NCBI GenBank assembly: GCA_021613335.1
Contig: JAJTWR010000473.1
Span: 765,001 to 829,000 of the forward strand
Direction of reading: 5' to 3'
Source of the DNA: Whitmania pigra
Taxonomy: Eukaryota > Annelida > Clitellata > Hirudinida > Haemopidae
Length of the DNA: 64,000 nucleotides
Below are positions 22,424 through 38,459 of this stretch, piece after piece. Position 1 is the first letter of the stretch, and each line of letters opens with the position of its first letter. The position numbers and the translations under genes are program-made. Under the pieces are notes generated by a model that was not told the DNA's origin, did no database searches, and saw nothing but the letters and a program-made list of their open reading frames with translations.

Positions 22424-25347
22424 TCATCCCATCTTGGTGCTTGGACGAGCTACGGTGGTTGTAGTTGTAGTTGTGGTTGTAGTGTAGTTGATGGGCAGGA
22501 CGCCCGTCGAGAAGAGGATGATGAGTATGAGGATGATGAGGGCGATGACCACAGCCAGGCCAAGGGTGAGCATCATCCGAGTGTTCCTCCACCACATCTT
22601 GCGCTTGACCTTCCTGGCTGTCTTCTGGAACGAGGAGGCCTGGGGGAAGAAATGATTGAGGTGAATTGGTGAGGTGAATGGATGATTGAGGTGATGTGAA
22701 TGATTGAGGTGAATAGATGATTGAGTTGAGGTGAATGAATATAATGAATTAAAAATATAGTTTTTAAAAATAGAATTTAAAACTCACACTTGCTTCGAGG
22801 TCTGTGGATTTGGCCATCAGGTCTTCAATCCTGCAATTTCACATCATTAGATCATCATTATCATTAACATAATCAACGTTGTCACATTTCCATCATCATT
22901 ATAATCACCATCATCACCTTTGTTACATAGTTAGCATACCTGGCCACACTTAGCAGTCTTACCTGCCTGCTACTAATAGGTGGATAAGTTGAATTGGCAA
23001 TAACGCCATCAAGTGTCAATACATTCGTTGTTTGATTCATTGGATAAGTACATAGACGATGTCATTACTTTACTATTCTTTAAATCTTTACTATTTTACT
23101 AAGCTTTTAATTTTTACTAAGAGTTTAAGTTTATCATTGAGTTATTTCTATATTCTGTTGAGCCAACGATATAACTCTGTGGCAGAGCGGACAAAGAAAT
23201 TGCTTTCTCTCGAAAGTGCGAATCTGCGAAGTTCCAATTTTTTCTTCAATATTCAATACAACTGTCAATTCACAAAGTCCAAAAATTTACAAAATGCTTG
23301 AAACATTGGCTTCTCAATTGCAACCAACTCAACATATGAACGCTGTGGATTTTGACGAAATTGTCTCGAGTGTGGAGAAATTATTCGAAATCCATCGACT
23401 TCTTCAGCAAGCAAAAGATATAAATTCAACGGAACGAGGAAAACAGATGAGTCCCGACAAGAACTTGCATCTCGAATTCATCGAGGGGCACTCACACGTG
23501 ACACATGCATGGCTACCAATCCATTAGATTAGAGGCACTTCGTACACAGATTTCAAAGTGAGACCGTCTTGAAAGCATTGCTTAGAATTTCTGACTTTAG
23601 TTAATGCAGTGGAAGTAGCCAATGAGATGGAAGGAGCCAAAGATACATTGCACCATTCCACTGCAGAGGCAATTCAAGCAAGCTATCCCAAATTTCAATG
23701 AAACTCCACAGCATATATGTTCAAATATGGAATTATTCTCCCAATTTACTGGTCATTCAAAGCTGAGGCATTGATTCCAGAGAAGGAAAACTAAAAACCG
23801 GCAAACTTCAATTTGACTCCAAAGAGTTGAAATTTTCTACGATGAGTAGCGATGTACGAATATGTGCTGACTGTTTTGAACCAACAGCTTCAAGAATCCC
23901 AGAAAAAATATAATTTATTTAGTAAATTTACTACATTTAGTAAATATATTATATTTACACAGAAGAGATTCTATGTAATCATTGTGCGATACATTGGGTA
24001 CATACATGCCGAGAAATAAAGAGTTTATTTAAATTTTATTTGTTAAGAGTTTATAGTTAAGTTTATCGTTGATTTTTATTTTTTTTATTTTTTAAATTAT
24101 ACGACGAAACAAACCTTTGACCTCTCTCCAGTACGGCTTCGATGTTCCTGATCATGACCCCCTTGACTTCGTCCACTTGCGATTGGAGCGTCGACATCTT
24201 TCCACCCATTCCACTGTTTGACCCATTGGAAGCATTCCCCATCAGAGAATACCTCTCCTGATAATGATGACATACATATTAAATGTACATATAATTTAGA
24301 TGGAATGTAGTCACCATGACAACAACTGTGGGGACCATAATCACGACCGCCAGAATCATCATCGCCATCGCCAGGATCATCATCATTGCCGGCACCAGAA
24401 TCATAACCACCACCATAATCATCACCACCACCATCACCATCCACTCACCGTGATTGTGGTGAGAGTATGGCCGAACTCCCTGTTGAACTCAAACTCTCCT
24501 GCGTGCATGGCCCTGTGGACGAGACTGGTCGAGAGGAACGCGCTTTTGATCTGAAAGAGACGGAGGTGAACGGTTGCGGCAAATGACCCATGTGGATTTC
24601 AGCTCAACACGTGTTGATGTAAATCGTTGCAAGGATGTGAGGATAACTTGAGATGTTGATATACATCGATACAAAGATACGACTTGTTGCGTTTTAAGTA
24701 CGGATGACCATCTTTTAAAGAGATTCCACGTTTAAAACATATTTTAATCAAAGATTACAACTGATCTATATTTGGTTCAACAAAAAATAATAAATTTCAT
24801 TCAAACCCCATAACCTCATTGCGTAATATAATGTGACATTGTTTGATCGCAATTCGCAACTCCCTTTAACTCACCTCGTTTAGGAATTCGAAGGGCAGAG
24901 TCTTCCCTGCCTCTGATTTGCTGACGCAAAGAAATGTCAGACCGTTGTCGATGACAACATTGACGTTCATGCTGGAAATATTTGGACAGGAGTGAGTGAG
25001 TGAGTGAGTGAGTGAGTGAGTGAGTGAGTGAGTGAGTGAGTGAGTGAGTGAGTGAGTGAGTGAGTGAGTGAGTGAGTGAGTAAGTGAGTGAGTGTGAGTG
25101 AGTGAGTGAGTGAGTAAGTGAGTGTAAGTGTGAGTGAGTGAGTAAGTGTGACTAAGTGAATAAAAACTAGCAAAAAAACCATTTTCACTTACTTGCTGTT
25201 GGTGGTGTACGAAGTTTTGGCATTGCTTCCAACTGGAATGTTCGGCAGGATGCTGGAAACCAGGGACTGATAGTTGCTCTCTGAAGGCTCTTCGTGGCAG
25301 CACAGAACCTTGCTGCCTCTGGCAATGGCTGAGTATTGTATAGACAT
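22424..25347 (-). CDS. VAMP7: VAMP7, longin R-SNARE
   Basis: Six coding exons on the minus strand, 25347-25193, 24971-24875, 24550-24449, 24257-24115, 22830-22788 and 22639-22424, join in frame to 251 residues (human 220). VAMP7 drives late endosome, lysosome and plasma-membrane fusion. Residues 1-118 form the longin domain (MSIQYSAIARGSKVLC, FLCVSKSEAG, FEFLNEIKSAF). The R-SNARE helix follows, with QVDEVKGVMIRNIEAVLERG, the central Arg in ERGQR, and STDLEASASSFQKTARKVKRKMWW. A membrane anchor (LGLAVVIALIILILIILF) comes next, then an unusually long lumenal end with a run of Thr. An acceptor just before the ATG (25357) implies an untranslated first exon upstream, perhaps ending at the GTAAGA donor near 26950. 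Confidence 0.95.
23170..24020 (+). pseudogene. Possible decayed coding insert in VAMP7 intron, antisense
   Basis: Within VAMP7 intron 4, the plus strand carries a 103-codon frame (23216-23527) followed by frame-broken but codon-like stretches, ending with CADCF and, after a break, LCNHCAIHWVHTC (C-x2-C, H, C). The spacing hints at a zinc-binding (C1- or RING-like) module. GC content and codon-like texture are higher than in the surrounding intron. Parent gene not recognised; could be an old retrocopy. Confidence 0.3.
24992..25165. repeat. (TGAG)n tetranucleotide array in VAMP7 intron 1
   Basis: About 170 bases of GAGT units with a few slips. On the sense (minus) strand it reads CACT repeats and ends about 15 bases upstream of the exon-2 acceptor, acting as part of its pyrimidine-containing lead-in. 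Confidence 0.95.
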
Positions 25348-28300
25348 CTTTGAACTGCTGCGAAATATAATAAAGATAAGTGATATCTTATGAGAGATGG
25401 ATTACTTACAAAGATTACTTACTGGTTGGATGATAAAATGTATCACAAAATAATTTAGATGAAATTATTTGTTAGGGGAACTTGTTACTAAGTAATCCTT
25501 GCATTATATGTAAGTTGTAAGCTGTAAGCTAAACAATATGAAGTAAGCTAATTTTATTGAACATATATACAGAACTAAGATCAATAACCGAATATATTTA
25601 TGGATGTACAAATATTTCACAATTTTAAGACTGTTTGTAACTATTACAAGTTATTAGTGATAAGAAATAATTAATTAGGGGTCTGATTAGCAATCCATAA
25701 ATTTGTATTAATTATTGTCAATTATTTTCTAATTTAAACACTAGCACTCTTGCAAGTTGAAAAGACAGACTCATTTGAATAATCGTCAAATTATAGGTTA
25801 TAAGATAACTTCCTTCTAACTATTTGGCTACTCCCTTGATCTCCCTGAGTATGTACTTAAATTCAATTCATAGGAAGTCCTATTTATAGAAAGCATGCAC
25901 GATTCAATGACAATGGACTGAGGAGTAACTAAATGAGAATCCTTCCAGGGACTTAATTTAGGGGGGCTTGGGCTTTAACCAGGGGCAAGAAAACGTCGTA
26001 TCATGTTTTACGAGGGCTTGATCCACCCCCTTGGAAAATGCTTAAATTAAGTCCAGGAATCCATCTCAAAGTTGTGGATGACCTTTTTATAGCTCAGTTT
26101 CTCTCTGACTATTGATATCCTTTGGCGTGAATCTTTTTTGGGCGACACAAAATTTTGGTAATAACTACTTATATTTTTAAAGTATGTTTATTTACTTATT
26201 CAGACAAGTAAATTTAAAAAATCAAATGATGAGCGAGTTCAAGTTAAAAGCTCATGATTAAAATTACTTAATCTAGCCACAGGTTAAGAAAATTGTAATG
26301 TCACATAGGAAATGCAAACAAACAACTTACAAAAAAGATAATACATCATAAACTTGTGTTTGTTACTTGTTAATAATAATATTACAATTTATGTTAAATA
26401 TGTCATCAATTTGATCAAAAAGATTGACAAAACACAGCTCGACTGACAGCGACAGTACGAAAAACGACAATGTCCACTCAGTGAAAATGTTCACCCTGAT
26501 TTCAAATTTATATGATCTCTTTCGAGAGAAGATTCAAGTAACCATTTCTTCACCAAACTTTTTATTAATTAAATAATCAATAATATCTTTAAAAAATAAT
26601 TACAGTCATTTGGAACTTACATATTTGGATACCATGATATCATAATCAAATAAATCTAAGGATGTTGTCTAATGGGATTTTTAGATCAATTTCAGAGATA
26701 ACTGCAGTTCAGATAACTTTGTAAGATTCAGTTAAACTAGAGAAAATATATTATGACAGCAAATAATCTTTTAATCGAATTATTTCTGTTAAAAATCAAA
26801 GGAATTTCTTCAGACATCAAGTCATTTGACCCATCACCTGTCGATTCGTTCCAAACCTCGGCGCATTAACTTATTACGAGTTTATATAATATTAAAATAA
26901 TACAATTATAATATTAAAATAAAATATATACAGAACAAGAGCTCTTACCAGACTGAAAATCTTCGCAGCTATTTACTAAGGAAGAGAGCAATCTGACTTG
27001 TTTATTTTATATCGCAACAGGTAAGGCTGGCAAAGGTCTTGCCTCGCCTATTCAATTAAATATTTTATTTATTTATTTTTAGTCTATCGATTTTTAATCA
27101 ATTTGAATTAATATTGAGTTACATTGTATAACGTTAAGATATACTATTTTGATTTGGTATATCGGTTTGACATTTCTCTACTGAAGCAAAATTGCCTTGT
27201 AATACTGAACGACTCAGGGGAAAAATCAGTTATGTCGAACGAATTTTAAGTGTATTTAATTAAATAAATTCCACATCACAAATTATGCTTAGTTCTTATA
27301 TTATTATTAAACTGGTACAGCGGCTTACAACAATGAGTAGGGCAGCTATTCTGAAATTGGTTTAGACTCCCGTGTATTCTCCATTACCATGAAGCGCGGT
27401 TGAATACTCATCTATTTGCTAGTAGTCTATCACTATCAAAACTGCTTTCCATCATTTGAATGATAATGACAACTTGATTCGTATGAGGATGTTATTGCGA
27501 ATACCTATTTCTCAAAAAGCCTTACAGCCATGGACAGGTGGCGCCCGTAAGTAAGACAAAAAAAATGTAAACTCAGCAATGAATTAAAGTGAGTTTTTCA
27601 CCACGTTACGAAATCACCGAAATTAATCTTCATACCTCCAACACGACCTCAAGACTTCATTATCAGCTGACGTGTGCATAAACATTAACATCGTTACGCA
27701 TTTTACACTTTCACAAAGGATGCCCTAATCTCGGCAAGCACAGTCATCGATAATTTAAACACTGGCAAAGGAAATTTGAACCACGAATTTGAAGCAATTA
27801 GAAAAATAATTTCAGTGCTTTCTCAGTTCAACCTCAGTCTCCATCTCTCCGCAACTTCCGGCAGAAAAAAAAATTGTCCAACATCTCGAACGAAACCGAG
27901 GCCAAAGCCGTCAATCGATCGACAGACCGATTGAATTTACAAAGCCGTTTACAAAAAAAAAAACCGAGCAGTTTTCGAGTGTCCCACGAATCACTTCGAT
28001 ACGATTTGAAAGAATCAAAAAAAATTAGCTGATAATCACAACAATGGGTACGAAATGAAGCTAATAAACATCGCCGAGTCGTGTCAATGGCCAATGAGTA
28101 AAAAAACCCTCGTCGGATGGAAACAGCACTTGAAGGATGAAATGAATTCCTTGAAGGGAGTCCACAGCACCTTATTTTTAGATATTCTATTTATATCACA
28201 TATTACATAATTCTATTTATATCACATGTTACATAATAACAATAAAATAATAATAATAACAACAATAATAACGATACAAATAATGATGGTGATGATGATA

Positions 28301-28600
28301 ATAATAATACTCCGCGAAGCATCGACGTTAACCTTATAAACAAACTTGCGACGATCGACGAGTTTAGTCGTCCCGATTTTTATGTTCGTTAAGTTGTAAT
28401 AATCATAAAGAAGAGGGAATGGATTGAATTTTTGCAAATCAAAACTAATAATTTACAAACACCTCCATCAAAACAGAAGCAAAAAAAAAGAAAAAAAACC
28501 AGAAAATCACATCGAACAAAAATGAACGCAACAAACTTTCTTCGACGTTCAGAACAAATACGATAACCCTTTCATCTGGCATCGTCGTTATCATCGATAT
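25348..28600. other. VAMP7 upstream and LDAF1 downstream DNA
   Basis: No coding exon seen. A possible VAMP7 5' untranslated exon ends near 26951 (minus-strand donor GTAAGAGC). From 28240 to 28680 there are AAT/AAC and ATC repeats, probably in the LDAF1 3' region. Confidence 0.45.
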
Positions 28601-28687
28601 CAGTACCATCATCATCATCATCATCATGTTGTTAGAGACTCATCATCATCATCAACACCAACAATACAACCGTCATCATCATCATCA

Positions 28688-29410
28688 TCACTCCAGTTTG
28701 TGACTATTTCCACTGGAAAGCATGTTGAAGACCGAGTAGATGGAAGCCGTTATGACTCCGGCACCGAGCCCGAGCAGCATCGTGAAGAAGAGAAAACCGC
28801 CCAACACCAATATCCCGACGAGGAGGACTGCCCCTGAATAACGAATAATCAATTAACCAATTAGTTAATGATTAAGTAAATTACAACAATTATGTGAAAG
28901 GCCTGCAATCGATGTAATAATTATTTGATTATAGTCCGTTGCATAACTAAGACTCAATCGATGTAACACTAAATATGAATTAAGCTAAATTAATATTGAT
29001 ATTAGCATTGGTGAATTTGATGTGTGAGATGATTTAATGGCTGTCGTCCAAAGATATCTGTAACGATCGACATCAGCATACTCTTCAGTAGTTGAAATTT
29101 GAAAATGACTAATCAATTAATTCAAACCTTCGGCCACTATGAAGATGGTCAAAAATATGGCAGTGGTGATGAGACAGAAAATTAAGAAGCAGACGACTGG
29201 AACGGCACTGAACAGGCACACCGAGCCCAACAAAATGGCCGTCACTGGATTCTTTTTCGCTTCTTCTCTACCAATTTTAGAATAACTGGCCAGCGAGTCT
29301 TTGATGTTGGCATACATTTGGTTCAGCTTTTCACGAATCTCGTTGACATTGTTACTGACTGATTGTGATTTAATTACATATTTTCTCTCGTCCAAGTCGT
29401 TATCCGCCAT
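28688..29410 (-). CDS. LDAF1: LDAF1/promethin, lipid droplet assembly factor
   Basis: Two exons, 29410-29128 and 28833-28688, join in frame to 142 residues (human LDAF1, formerly TMEM159, is about 160). LDAF1 forms a complex with seipin in the ER and sets where lipid droplets form. Residues 1-55 are polar and helical (NEIREKLNQMYANIKDSLASY). Then comes a long hydrophobic part in two hairpin-like blocks (NPVTAILLGSVCLFSAVPVV, FLIFCLITTAIFLTIFIV; then AVLLVGILVLGGFLFFTML, LGAGVITASIY). A short polar tail ends HKLE. The donor is GTTTGA, weak but giving the right phase. Identification rests on layout and overall similarity, so it is less certain than for the neighbours. Confidence 0.72.
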
Positions 29411-30752
29411 TGTCGCTGACCTAACTCGTAACCGAACTCAAAGACACAAATAAACAAATGCGAAAATGCCTTGGTTGGAATGAAAAGAACTTAGCTGCTG
29501 AAGGCGCGACGAGCCGAATAAAACATATGATCAAATTGTAAACAAAGTTTTGCTAATTACGTATTTTAAGGCATTTATTTTTGTGTCTTTACTGACTGTG
29601 ACCACTATTTTTAAAATTTGAGTAATTATAACGTAAAAATACCAAAATAAAGCGAGTCTATCTGGCCTTTCTTTTTAAGAAAGCACTATTTTCAAATGTT
29701 CAAATCTATGCATAAATGTTAATCTACTGATAAAAACCAAACAGGTGCAAACAGATGATTTACGTGATGCAATTTGAGGCGACCTTGATGACCGAAGGGT
29801 CAAAGTAAAGTTCTCTTGGACTTTTTGAATTTCCTCAGCAGTAGTCAAGTCCTTTTTTTTTTTTTTTAAGCAGTTTGGCAAAGTCAAATTGTGTAAATGA
29901 CGTTTGTAAATACACTACAGACAGTCTAACTTCAAATCGTTCACACGGAAGAATTACAATCAACAGTTCAAAATTATGATTTGTGACTAATTACATTCCT
30001 TCAATAAATGCGATAAATGAAGAAAGTTGTTAACAGATTTTAATATTTTAAGACAATGAAATGTCTTAAGATCAGTTCTGCTTTTTACTTGATACAGTCA
30101 GTTGTCGTTAGTAATTTCGTTGTAATTTACTTTGACATTGGTTGAGTAGTTAAAAAGATTTTTGAACCTGCTAGCGTCATAAGACAGGCTTTTAACAATG
30201 GGACTTTTCGCCCTGCTAGCCTTATTCAAGTGTTAGTAATAGTAGCGTCGCAGAAACTAGAGATCAGCAATCGTGATGGCATGTCTAAGAAATGACTAAT
30301 ATCTAACATTCTATTTAGTTATTTGGTTAGTTTGGTTTGATTTAATTTTGCCAGAGCAGTTGCGAGATTTAGATAGGTTAGTAATGTTTAATATTATTAT
30401 TCAGTTGGAGTACTGAAATAAATTCTTTATTATGTTTGTCAATTAAGCCAAGCACTCAAATGAAACAAGTCTTGTGACTACAATGCACTGAACTTCAACA
30501 GAAGTACATTTTTTTTTAATTAGTAGCTCTAAATGATGCATACAGAACTAGATTTTTACACTGTTTTTATTTATAAACAATCTGATTGGCAATAAAGTTT
30601 TTTAAATATTAAAAACATAACAGATTTTTTTTATTGCATAATTTATTGCTTAATTTTTAAAGTGATTGATCATAAATACCTGTTCAAGTTTTTTAGCTGG
30701 AACTTTAAATCTCACGACCGTATTTATGTCCAACAGCCAGACGCAATAAAAA
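29411..30752. other. Divergent intergenic region between LDAF1 and SIRT4
   Basis: 1.34 kb separating two divergently transcribed genes; no TATA box assigned and no exon seen. Both promoters should lie here. Confidence 0.5.
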
Positions 30753-32915
30753 ATGAGTGGCATAGCTAAAAGAGTTGCATCAAAAGTCTTGGACACGGTT
30801 CCTAGTTGCTTGAGTCCTTCCCTCAAGGAAATCTTTAAACTCAGGGATTTCATCGACAGATCGAGGAGACTTGTGGTAGTGACAGGAGCAGGAGTTTCAA
30901 CAGAAAGTGGAATCAGAGGTGAGGATGGTGTTGATTGGCATTGGATCTGTAAGGCGTATTGGGCTCAAAAACTGCCTTTGCTTGATGATGGATGACCACG
31001 GTGAGGGATGCTTATTGTGCTTACTTCCAGTTATGCATGACTAACGTTCACTGCCGGTCGATACCGTCTTGGTAATTGAACCAAAATGCAATGTTATTAT
31101 GTTATTATTGATGCACGTTTTAAAATTAAAATCTTACAGATTACAGGTCGGCCGGCATCGGAGAGTATTCTCGCATGAAGGGCCCAATTTTGACCCTTCA
31201 GGAGTTCCAGAAGTCTGAAGAAACCAGGAGAAAATTCTGGCTGAGGAACTTTGTCAAATGGCCTGTCCTGTCGTCAGCAGAGCCAAACTCCACCCACATA
31301 GCCTTTGCCCAATGGGAGAAGAGAGGATTTTTGAGTCACATTATAACTCAGAATATTGATAACCTTCACTTAAAAGCAGGAAGTCGGAAGGTTTTGGAAT
31401 TTCACGGATCAATGAACAGGGTCGGTGTTGTTGTGCGACTGATCGTGCGTGTTAGAATAACGATAGAATAATAATCTGTGTGATCATTAATTTTTTTTTA
31501 TTATTATCATTGTTCTGCTTATTGTTATTGGTATTTGTTTTTGGATTTTTACAAATTATTGCTTAGTTCTAATACCTTTCTTATGGTCGCAAAGACGATG
31601 TCGTGCATCGGATAACGACCAATCTCGATGGACGCAAAAAAATCATAGCAAGCGAGTAAACTCATCTCCAACATCATCGCATTACTCGTTACAGGTCGTG
31701 TGCCTCAAATGTGGCAATGAATCTTCGAGGAAAGAGATGCAACAGCAGATGGTTGAACTGAACACCCACTGGCTGGAAAAAGTGAACCCTTCGGAGCACC
31801 TGGCCTACGACGGAAACATTCACCTCGAAGATGGTTTGATCAAAGAGTTCAAGGTTGGTTGAATGGATCTGAATCAGTGCTGTTGAGCATTTGCCTGTGA
31901 ATTCCAATTTCAAATTATAAAAAAAAAAGACTTTGACTATTTATCTATTTATCACGATTATAATAATTATTGATAACACGGAATATTATAATTATCAGTT
32001 TTACATATTTGTTATAAGTGTACTACCAATTACCAGTTTTACTTATTTATTATTAGTGTACTACTAATTACCAGTTTTACATATTTATTATTAGATATTA
32101 TAATTACCAGGTTTACATATTAATTACAAATACTAATTAATATGCTATTACTAATTACCAGTTTTACATATTTATTATTAGATATTATAATTACCAGGTT
32201 TACATATTAATTACAAGTACTAATTAATATGCTATTACTAATTACCAGGTGCCCAAGTGCAAGTGCTGCGGAGGCAACTTGAAACCTAACATCATCTTCT
32301 TCGGGGAAGAAGTTCCGAAACGAGTGGTCGACAAGGCCTTGTCAATCATCAAGGAAAGCGACGCCCTCCTGGTCATTGGCTCCTCCCTTCAGGTGAGAGT
32401 GAGATATTTCATCATCGAAATTAATTTCAATTGATGTTATGGCGTTTTGTTTCAAGCTGTTTGTTTTTGTCGTCTGCTTGAGATGACTGAGTTTAAGATG
32501 ATTGGTTGTCTATTAAGAACATTTATTTAGAGCAAATTTGCTGTTGATGTGTTGTAATCGTGCTGATTTAGTGAAAATTTCGATCACGTTTGTTAGGCTA
32601 TTACGTATTAACGAGGTCATGTTTATGATCAGTTAAGATGATATTTGTTAGAATTATCAACTCTAGAAACTAGGGACACCAGTACATTTGGTATTTTTAA
32701 TTAATAATAAATTAATTAATCGCTTAATTTCATCTACCCAGGTCTACTCGGGCTACTTCATGGTTGGCGAGGCTAAGAAGTTTGGCAAGAAGGTGGCGAT
32801 CGTAAACGTGGATCCAACGAGGGCAGACGACATTGCTGACATAAAAATCTCTGCCAAATGTGGGGAAGCCATAGACCTATTGGAGCTCTACGATGATCCT
32901 TTTCAATGCGAGTGA
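30753..32915 (+). CDS. SIRT4: SIRT4, mitochondrial sirtuin
   Basis: Five exons, 30753-30918, 31140-31420, 31695-31853, 32249-32392 and 32742-32915, join in frame to 307 residues (human 314). SIRT4 is a mitochondrial NAD-dependent deacylase and lipoamidase/ADP-ribosyltransferase limiting glutamine and fatty-acid use. The N-terminus is basic without acidic residues for about 25 positions, as for an import signal. The Rossmann NAD motif is VVTGAGVSTESGIRDYRS (Pro of the usual GIPDYR replaced by Arg). TQNIDNLH and the catalytic His in EFHGSMNR follow. Two zinc CxxC pairs are CLKC and CKCC. Then come IIFFGE, VIGSSLQVYSGY and IVNVDPTRADD. Catalytically complete by inspection. Confidence 0.95.
32028..32248 (+). 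repeat. Minisatellite iterating the SIRT4 intron 3 acceptor
   Basis: TTACCAG occurs six times, ending at 32036, 32074, 32110, 32161, 32197 and 32248; the last is the real 3' splice site of exon 4. An 87-bp unit is duplicated (32104-32190 and 32191-32248 onwards upstream), with TACTAATTACCAG (branch-point-like TACTAAT next to the AG) in most units. Confidence 0.85.
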
Positions 32916-34669
32916 ACAATTAGGTTGTTCCCGAGGAAAACATCTTGGATGTGCTACAATTTTCGCCTGTGATTGAAATGTTATTGTTAATTGTTATAAA
33001 TGTACCTGAAATGTTTAAGTCCGACATTAATCTTGAACGTTTGTTTCCGCATAAAATGATCATCTATTTTGACATTTACCTTTTTTTGCATCTGTGATTT
33101 TATTCTTGTTTCTACTTTATTCAATTTTCGATGCATGCCACTTGGTTCTTCTTAATCGTGGTATCTTTTTTGTACTCTTTTTGTGAGTAGGAGGCGAATC
33201 TCATAAAAAAAAAATGATACTTGAAGATATTGACGTCAAGTAATTTCCCCGTGCTTATTCATTGGTATGTTTTTTTATTGAAAACGATTCCCTGTTTGTT
33301 TTATGTTCCTCGTATCTTGTGCCATTTGTACCGATCCGTTTTTTATGTTTTTATCTTTTTGATGCTAGCATCACACTTAGGTAGGAAAGTTTTAAGATTT
33401 GTAAAAATCTACATGAAAAGGGATGTTAGCCATCCGAGTCATTATCCTAGTCTAATTGTATTTCTGTGTTTTATTTGATTTACTTGAGCGCGTTTAAGAG
33501 ATTTTTAAATGTTTCAACATTTTCCTCGAAATTTTCCGATCAGTCGAGTAATTGTCTTGTCGTCATGTTCTGTTAACCATGACTGAAATATGAAATGCTT
33601 TCAGAAACATTAGGAGATTTATTTGCATAAGTTAAATATCTTAATGGATGCATGTTTATTGGTATTTTGCATTTTGATTTGGCAGAGATTTTTAAATGTT
33701 TCAACATTTTCCTCGAAATTTTCCGATCAGTCGAGTAATTGTCTTGTCGTCATGTTCTGTTAACCATGACTGAAATATGAAATGCTTTCAGAAACATTAG
33801 GAGATTTATTTGCATAAGTTACATATCTTAATGGATGCATGTTTATTGGTATTTTGCATTTTGATTTGGTTATTTCAGAAATTTAATTGTTTTAAATGAT
33901 CGAGAAAGAAAGTAACGAGTTAATTTGAGTCGAGGGTTTTCTAGATGGTTTGTGGTTGCAGAAAAGTTTTCCGATCTTATTAATGTGCGAAAATATTAAT
34001 ATTTTTTCTTAATGATAATGTTTCTTCGAAATCATTGAGGCGTAATTATATGCAAGTTACTTATCCATTAAACAAATGAAGTGAATTGGCCGAGACTCAG
34101 TTTTATTTTTTGCTGTTTTTTTAAACTGGGTTCTTGGAGCTAAAAATTGGTCTGGTCGTTCAGAGCTGGATCCAGGTTGTCTGTCGCAATACTGGGTCGG
34201 CTCTGCATAATTTTTGCATCTCGATATATGATAATTGCGTTACGTGTGTTTTATTGAAAAACAGAGCCTACTACAACCCTAGATAAAATCATAATGCTAA
34301 ATTTTACTTTATATTTGGGTTTGCCGGCTAATTAGAACCACAAAAGATTTCTTCAAAATTTAGTTTTCTCGATGAATCTCTCTTGAAAGCTTACAAAGGC
34401 ATCATAAAATAATTTTTATTATTTAATTTAACTATTAAATAAATATTTACAATAATAAATTAGTTTAAATATTTAAAATTTTATAACAATTAATCATAAT
34501 GTGGAGTATTTTTCATTGCGCAGTTGCACAACCGAGCCTGATAACTCATGCATTCAACGGAAGTAAGGCTCTGACGTCCGTTTGTTGTAATTTGTGTTGT
34601 AGGTCCTCTGCGTCTAGTTTCTACTGAATTTGTTTTTCGCGCTCGCTCTACGATTAATACAGCTTCGAA
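32916..34669 (+). other. SIRT4 3' region and 14-3-3 upstream region
   Basis: No coding exon. It contains a 187-bp tandem duplication (listed separately). The 14-3-3 5' leader probably starts near 34600, where CpG content rises. Confidence 0.5.
33498..33871 (+). repeat. 187-bp tandem duplication, nearly identical copies
   Basis: 33498-33684 and 33685-33871 differ at one base that I can see (TTAAATATC versus TTACATATC), so the duplication is recent or gene-converted. It lies about 600 bases after the SIRT4 stop. Confidence 0.93.

Positions 34670-38459
<3,790 letters not shown>

Noticed and set aside
24992..25165. Array of GTGAGT motifs as tandem 5' splice sites
   Set aside because: They are on the plus strand, antisense to VAMP7, and no plus-strand exon precedes them.
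30950..31020. Extension of SIRT4 exon 1 past 30918
   Set aside because: The consensus donor GTGAGG and correct phase into DYRS show splicing; the extension has no sirtuin similarity.
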